From Hemileia vastatrix (Eukaryota; Basidiomycota; Pucciniomycetes; Pucciniales; Zaghouaniaceae): a stretch of 64,000 bases of DNA. The DNA is taken from assembly GCA_030280995.1 (NCBI GenBank), contig JASXTE010000005.1, forward strand, positions 25,315,001 through 25,379,000, given 5' to 3'. Position numbers and translations under genes: made by a program. The notes below the pieces were generated by a model. The model ran no database searches and was not told where the DNA came from. It worked only from the letters and a program-made list of their open reading frames with translations. Of this stretch, positions 57,971 through 64,000 are shown in pieces; position 1 is the first letter of the stretch, and every line of letters begins with the position of its first letter.

Positions 57971-59030
57971 AAGGAGGCTAAGACTCTTTCATCTTCCACT
58001 GTTTTTGGTATTACTGACCTTGATATCAGTAAGGGCATCAAATTTATAGATGATAAAATTGATTCTTAATGTCCTTAATTTTAAAAATGGATGCTATTTT
58101 TGGAGAGAAAGCTGATTTTAATCCTGAAAACATGTTGGATGAAGATGCTGTCTCCAAACATGATATTGAGAAAAATCTTTTTGAAACCTCCTCTTCCACT
58201 CAAGGCTCCCCTCTTTTTAATTCAAGAAATCAAGATATCTTTTCTTTAGATCCTTATGGTGATATAATGCAACCTAATCCAACTCCAGTGAGTTATTTTC
58301 TTGTATCTAGTCAATTTTTTTATTTACTTCTCTTTTACTTATTTCTAAAAAGGCCAAAGAAAAAACCCAGGAGTCACAATCAAGAGACTCTGAAGCTAGC
58401 AACAATGAGGATGATGAAAAAAATATACCAAATTCCTCCAAAAAAAAGCAAAGACCTTCAACTACAATATTTTTCAGAAGTCAAAGAAAATTTAGAAAAA
58501 TAGCACTTCTTAAACCCCTATTTCTTTTATTGAAGATTCTTTAGAGAAACATGATGCTGGTAAATGACAGGATACATCTTGAGAAATTAGTCTTCTTTTT
58601 TTATTTTTTTGTTAATATTTCATAAAACTTTAGGTAAAGTCAAAGTTTCCCAAGAGATTCTTAGCTTTCAAAATAAAAAATATGAACTCTCTTTACAGAG
58701 AAATGATAGGGAACAAGACTTGGAGGAGAGGAAAAATGAGCTCTCTTTACAGAGGGATGTTAGGGCACAAGACTTGGAGGAGTAAATATGAGCTCTCTTG
58801 ACAGAGGGATGATAGGGAAGAAGAATTAAAGTAGAAGAAGTTTGAGCTAAATCTAAGTATTGAAGATTAAAAGAAAGAGGAGAAAGATCTTCAGTACAAT
58901 CTCCTATTGGATCAGATAAAACTCAAGTATCAACTTGAAGATGATTCCGAAAAGAAATTTTTCATGATAGAATGTGTTAAAGCTAATAAATGTATTGAAA
59001 AAATTGAATTCTTAATGAAAATTTTTGATT
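57971..59030 (+). pseudogene. NAM-associated C-terminal-type relic
   Basis: Decayed gene whose order fits the rust-type NAM-associated domain proteins (SANT/Myb-like partners of PIF/Harbinger elements): TVFGITDLDISKGIKFIDDKI near 57997-58060, KMDAIFGEKADFNPENM (58085-58137), a possible intron from about 58287 to 58351, an acidic linker (QESQSRDSEASNNEDDEKN) and then a coiled-coil-like region with three ~57-bp tandem units (58685-58835, ELSLQRN-x-Q-D-L-E-E). Several stops break it. The assignment rests on motif order from memory and is moderate. Confidence 0.5.
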
Positions 59031-60165
59031 GATAACTAGTTTTTTTTATTTTTTTCCCACTTTTTTGTTTATAATTTCTTGTAGATGAAAGTATTTCATA
59101 ACTTCCTGTGTTTTTTTACACTATCTATCATCAGTTGATAAATATATCAAAAAATGAGACAAATACATTTTAAATGGTCCTAATAACATAATTTCATGCC
59201 CTATTTTTAAATTATATTTGTTTTCAAATCTAATTTTTCAACTTTAAATTCAAGTCAATAATTTTGCTTTTCTAAATACAGCTAAGTCAATGAAATTCTA
59301 TATCTGTTTTAAAAATCTTTCAACCCCCCCTTGCATTTTAATGAAGCAAGGGGTCGGTATCACCAAAAAAATTTCAAGTTATCAATTTTGCATGTCATAT
59401 TAAAAAATTTGGCAATACCCTCCTGTGCATTTTATTGAAGGGGTGAAAGTCACCAAAATTTAATACAATTGCATAAATTAATCAATAAATAAATAAGATA
59501 TGTCAAATTTACTACTAGTATAAAGTAATGAAAACTGTTCATGCTAAAATGCAGATCAAGTCTAGAAACTAAGTTTGGGACTTTTCACAGGTATATGCTA
59601 GAGGAGCCCCATGAAACAAATTAATGTTGTCATGATTACTTTTTATACAATGTGAAGGCTGTTGGTCCATTACTTTAGTTTATTAAATTGAAATATCAGA
59701 TTTATTAATTAAAAATATATGAAAGAATAATAAATATTTTATGAATTTACAAATCCCCATACTTTTTTAATCTACCTAAATTTTTATTAAATTTATTATC
59801 TTTTCCTTCTTTATAGGAAAGCCTTCACTCTCAGCAACAAATTGTTGCATGTTTTTAATTTGATGAGCTTGGCTATGAGAGGTAAATCAAGATAAGAATT
59901 TTTAAAAATCAGATGATAATTCTAAGCAACAAAAGAACCTGAATGGGGGAAGATACCTAGAAGCAAATACAGAGAAACAATTGCTGGCACATCATAGAAA
60001 AAATTTACAAAACCCTTCTCAAGTCATATAAATCAAAATGTGTGTAGTGTATAAGTTGTCTGTAGCCTTGGATGCACTCCACATTTCTTTTAATTACTTT
60101 TGTGAATCTCATGATTTCTGTGGGTTGCACTTTTCATTTTTTAATATCTGTGTTCTATCATGGGG
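59031..60165. other. AT-rich region with a paired hairpin repeat
   Basis: No gene is recognised. Two similar units at 59326-59385 and 59417-59457 have the pattern CCCC-CTTGC, an A/T loop, GCAAG-GGG, then TCACCAAAA. Only the first forms a perfect 8-bp stem (CCCCTTGC/GCAAGGGG). Confidence 0.5.
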
Positions 60166-60415
60166 GGTGGGGGAGAGGTAAAGGGGCATAAAATACCCCA
60201 TCCAGGAAGTGAAGCTGCCTGGCTGGGGTTTCAAATGTGAGGGAGGTGGTGGTGAGGTAGGAGGGGGTTAAGTACCCCAACTAAGCAGCAAAGATTCTTT
60301 TCTGGGGTTTCTGAGGAAAGGGTGGTGGTGGTAAGTTGGGGGGCATAAATTACCCCAGCCAGGCAGCAAAGCTTCCTGGCTGAGGCTTTTGAAGGTGAGG
60401 GAGGTGGGGGGTGTA
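60166..60415. repeat. Three tandem ~80-bp GC-richer units
   Basis: Each unit runs GGGGGNNNTAA or GGGGCATAAA, then TACCCCA, a GCAGCAAAGCTTCCTGGCT-like block, GGGTTT or GGCTTTT, and a GAGGGAGGTGGTGG tail. The minus-strand frame over the units (60231-60437) reflects the repeat and is not called as a gene. Confidence 0.7.
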
Positions 60416-62180
60416 AAAAACCATGTGAAGACATCAAGGAGGGGGGAAAGGGGGGATTATGGAGAGAAAAAAAGAAAGAAAAACAGAAGAGAGAAAAAAA
60501 TTAGTCTAGCCTTGAAAACCAAAAAAAAAGCACTTAAAGCACAATAACGCAAAAAAAAGAACAAAACATTTAATAATTTGCAAGTATAAAAAAAGGACAA
60601 AAAAAGACTTCCTGGGAGAGATGAGATGAGAAAAAAGTGAATTGAAAATAACTGATGGATGTTTGAGGAGAGAAGGAGATGGATATGAGGCTTCAATGAA
60701 AAAAAGAAAGAGCGAAAAATTATGCAACTGCAGAAAATATGCAATTTCATGTTGAGCTGATGAAGTGAAACAAATGAGATTTCAAATCTCATATTCACCA
60801 CCAAATGGGCAGGTGGGGTGTGTAGATAGAAAAAAATGCTAAGTGTTTTCAGACAAAATTAAGTATGCTAGAGTGAAAGGAGACTTAAGGATGGCATCCG
60901 CAATTGTATGCCATGTGAATTTCTTACAAATGAATCATGGATGTGATGAGTTTGGGATCAGGAATTAGGAATGGAAATTGGTGTATAAGAGTCAGGATAA
61001 TGCATTATTTGGGATTCCTTATCCACTAGCCCTGGGGCTTATGGATAAGAATCTTCCACAATTAATAATTTTGAATCCAGGGAGAAAAAGATCCTGATCC
61101 CTAATTGCAGATCCCTCAACATTTATACCCCCTAATAATGTCTGATCTGGTGAAAAACAATTCCTGTTCCCTAATTGTGGATCCCTTAAAGTTGATACCC
61201 CCTATTAAATCAAAACTTTTTTTATCCCTCTCCCTTACCTGTTCTCACACAAAACCTTTTGCTTTGCTTTCAAGGTATCACTCCATTTTGTCTTTTCAAT
61301 GAGACCTTCTCCAAATATGGGCCTTTTCTTTTTTCAAGTCCACAATAAATTCTATCTGCTCTACATTAGTCTATGATACTTAGAGGCACTAATTGATTAA
61401 CACTAAAACTATATCAGTATGATGATTGACAAGGATTTTTACCATTTAAAAATAAAATACTAAGAAGAAAAAATTGAAAAAATATAAAGAAATGAAAATA
61501 GGGAGTATCAAAGTACTTGCTTCAGCCATTATAATGGTGGAAATTAGGGATCCGCTCTTTTTTTCACCAAAACATATTTTCACAGATAATTAATCTAAAG
61601 GTTGTGGTTCCATTCTTTGTGCTGTGATATACCTTTAAGAAATTTCAAACTTCTAACTTTGATACCCCCTATTATTAATGGCAGAAGCTTCTTATCCACA
61701 AGCTCAAGGGCTAGTGGATAAGAAAATCAAAACAACCCATTTACTTGGTTCTAATACCCCAATTTTGAGTCTTAATGGCAGATCCCACAAAAAAAAACAA
61801 AAGTCCAATTAAACTCAAAATTTGATACATCCTACATCAAATAATCCATTTATTGTCAAAAAAATGGCAGAAAATAATTGGGTTATTTTTTTTTATCCCC
61901 CATTAATTTAATAGAGGATTGGAGAATTTTAATAGCTACACCTGGAAAAAAATGCCCCTGTCAGCAGGTGTCTCCTCTCAATTGAGCTATTATAGTTCAG
62001 TCAAGGATGGGGACCTTCTAGCAGGTTACACCTTTTTCTTTCTGGTGTAAGATAAATAAAAATATTTTAGAAAGAAGCGGAGACAAAAAAAAGGGAAGTA
62101 AAGGGCATCAGCATTTCTGGTGTAAGATAAATAAAAATGTTTTAGCAAGAAGCAGAGGACAAAAAAAAGAGAATTAAAGG
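60416..62180. repeat. Mosaic of dispersed repeats, no gene
   Basis: 60830-61090 matches 54480-54660. Between 61090 and 61720 phrases of the type CCCTAATTGCAGATCCC, TTGATACCCCCTA and CTTATCCAC recur several times in both orientations. 61930-62060 resembles 6900-7095 (CCTG-CAGG hairpin, TTTCTGGTGTAAGA end), and the TTTCTGGTGTAAGATAAATAAAA string is repeated at 62040 and 62114. Probably several small non-autonomous elements. Confidence 0.5.
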
Positions 62181-62181
62181 T

Positions 62182-62303
62182 TGTTAGGTTACACTCAACT
62201 GTGCTGTAGTAACCCTAAGTTGTATATATATATATAGTACACATAACATGATATAAGAGTGGGGTAATAGATAATTAAATAAACATCATCACTGGTCACA
62301 ACA
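62182..62303 (+). repeat. Possible short copia LTR
   Basis: It starts TGTTAGG and ends CACAACA (inverted TGTT/AACA ends), followed by GGTTATGGGCC, which may be a primer-binding site. It lies about 500 bp before a copia Gag start. At 122 bp it is short for an LTR, and the partner is outside the window. Confidence 0.35.
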
Positions 62304-62798
62304 GGTTATGGGCCTTCAAAGTGCTTATTCTCAACCAAAAGTGATTATACCACCATAACAATTTCCCTTATATCACTTGTTTTCCATTTCTTTCTCTCTT
62401 AAGACTAAATCTTGACCTAGTCAGATTTTATTTTTTTTCTTCTCTCTGTTTTTCCTTTTTCTCTCTTTATTCTCTCTTCTACTTCTTTCTGTTATTTGGA
62501 ATAAATGTTTTTCTGCTCTCTCTATTCATTTAAAAAATTAGGTCAGACTCTTGGCCAGATCCTGAAGTGTACTTGCAGATGAGAAACTACTCCAAGAGTT
62601 GTTTTTTCATCTCTTTCTCTTATCCTCCTTTCTCTTTCTCTTTTTTTATTTCTTCCTTTTTTTTCTCTTTCTTTCTTCTTCATTTCTCTCCTCATTATTC
62701 TCTATTCTTTTGTAGATTAATTAAATTAAATTAAATTAAATAATAATATAAAAAAATAATAAAATAAAACAAAAATATATTAAATATTTTTTTCCATA

Positions 62799-64000
62799 AT
62801 GTCAACAAACAACCCAGGGATTTTGGATGACAAAAATCCAACCCCAGCCCATAGAGACCTGCTGCCAAATCAATTGGCACAATCTTCTTTGACGGCTGCT
62901 ACATCTTCTGCCTCTTATTGACCCCAGGCTACCACTTCCACCCCACCTTACTGGCCCCTGGCTGCTACTGAGGACCCTGTGAATCCAAATCAACCAAGCA
63001 CAGGTTCATCAAGTGCCATTGCAATTCCACTCCAACCCATGCAACCAGTCAACATGAGCCTATGTGATAGAGAGGAATAATGTCACATTACACAATCAAT
63101 TGCCAGTATCAAACAAGAAATAAAAACCTGGACTAATATCTTGAAAACGGATGGGTCAAATTTCAATGCCTGGTACAGAGAAGTTAAACTAATGCTGGAA
63201 AAATATATTGACAATTGCTCCTATCCCCATAGGATCCTCACTGACACTAATACCTCTAAAAAAAGATTTCACAATGTATAATGCTCAACTATGTGGCACC
63301 TGAGATCAAATCGTTAATTGTTGACATAAGACCAGTAGGTTTACTATACCAAGAAATAGACACATGTTTCAATTTTCTGTGTAAGGCCTCTAAACTTAAT
63401 TTATGGGATATAATTTCAAGTCTCAGCCTCAAAGATTTTTGGGACCCATTGCTACTAATGACAAAATTTAAAGAATTTGTGGAAAAATTCAAAAGCCATG
63501 GCCCACAAATTAATGAAGATATGGTTCTTGGTATCCTTCTTCAGCAGTTGATGAAAAGCAACCCAATCTTCTATGAAAAAGTGCTAGAAGATAATGAATT
63601 AAGCCTTAGAGTATCTGGGGAATATACTTTTTGCACAGAATTACAATGAGTAATGTCTAATGTCTGGGACTGAATTAATGGCGGGAAACCTTTGAAAGCA
63701 AAATCTTCAGATGTCTCTCCTAAATTTTTAACAGCACAAACAGCTGAGAGCCCAAAAAACCAAATGTCAAGCATTGAAGGGGCGGAAACACCAACAGATA
63801 TGGTCACTAAAGCACCTCTATGTTAAAATTGTAATTCCCTGGATCACTTAAAAGCTAACTGTCAATTTCCCCCATCATTTGGTAACCAAATTTGACATAA
63901 CATTGCACCGGCACCATCTCCTGGTAAAAATTACCAAGCCTTTTATCCAGTACTTGCGCTTGTACTGATGATGCCAACTTATGTTAACCATTCAAATATG
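62799..64000 (+). pseudogene. Ty1/copia Gag relic, truncated by window end
   Basis: Starts at ATG 62799 (MSTNNPGILDD) with a Pro/Thr-rich leader, then LKTDGSNFNAWYREVKLML (UBN2/copia Gag type) near 63130-63200. After a frameshift an open frame (63281-63649) holds LNLWDIISSLSLKDFWDP, KFKEFVEKFKSHG and DMVLGILLQQL. A worn CCHC knuckle follows at about 63805-63860 (C, stop, NC, then SLDHLKANC). Stops at about 62920 and 63079 and the frameshift show decay. The protease and beyond lie outside the window. Confidence 0.7.

Overview
The window is AT-rich, gene-poor eukaryotic DNA that I read as a rust-type basidiomycete (Pucciniales-like) nuclear genome bloated by transposons. The main reasons are: GT-AG introns of about 45-85 bp; a Tnp2/Plavaka-type CACTA transposase of the basidiomycete kind; a Rad5/Rad16-like SNF2 ATPase carried by a transposon; a NAM-associated-type relic next to a PIF/Harbinger relic; and Ty3/gypsy (including a chromovirus) plus Ty1/copia elements. 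The species cannot be fixed from the sequence, and I see no clear housekeeping gene, tRNA or rRNA.

Layout. 1-7.1 kb: AT-rich DNA without recognisable genes, containing a pyrimidine/purine strand switch and a TTAGT-rich minisatellite. 7.1-37.8 kb: a nest. An old chromovirus (element A) is cut in its integrase at about 8718 and resumes at about 36032. The 27.3 kb between is a second Ty3/gypsy element (C, LTRs 8718-9516 and 35160-36031). C is itself split by a 17.6-kb CACTA-type DNA transposon (14396-32043) with about 42-bp terminal inverted repeats and a 3-bp AGT target duplication. The CACTA element carries a transposase, a SNF2 ATPase, three more cargo genes (two of them paralogues on opposite strands), and a tight cluster of palindromes between its two divergent gene blocks. 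37.86-50.44 kb: a much younger Ty3/gypsy element (B, 12.6 kb, LTRs under about 1% diverged by eye), a relative of C, with Gag-protease, Pol and a spliced antisense gene with a Zn2Cys6-like motif just before the 3' LTR. 50.4-64 kb: a long GTGTT microsatellite, a Ty1/copia Pol relic, a PIF/Harbinger relic, NAM-associated-type fragments, several dispersed and inverted repeats, and the start of another copia element running off the end.

Most striking signal. Elements B and C share a non-coding RNA-like system. A stem-loop of fixed geometry (arm of 4-5 nt, loop of exactly 6 nt, complementary arm, then TAAACTGG) is repeated about 35 times. The arms change together (CCTC/GAGG, AGTC/GACT, AGGTC/GACCT, TGGTC/GACCA, TAGTC/GACTA), which is what conservation of base pairing predicts. 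The copies lie inside the pol reading frame, at the end of integrase and in an array before the 3' LTR. Two longer hairpins in the same 3' regions (GGGGTAAYTG type and CCACATC type) also show compensatory changes. I know of no described element with this arrangement. All homology statements are by-eye comparisons; no database search was run.
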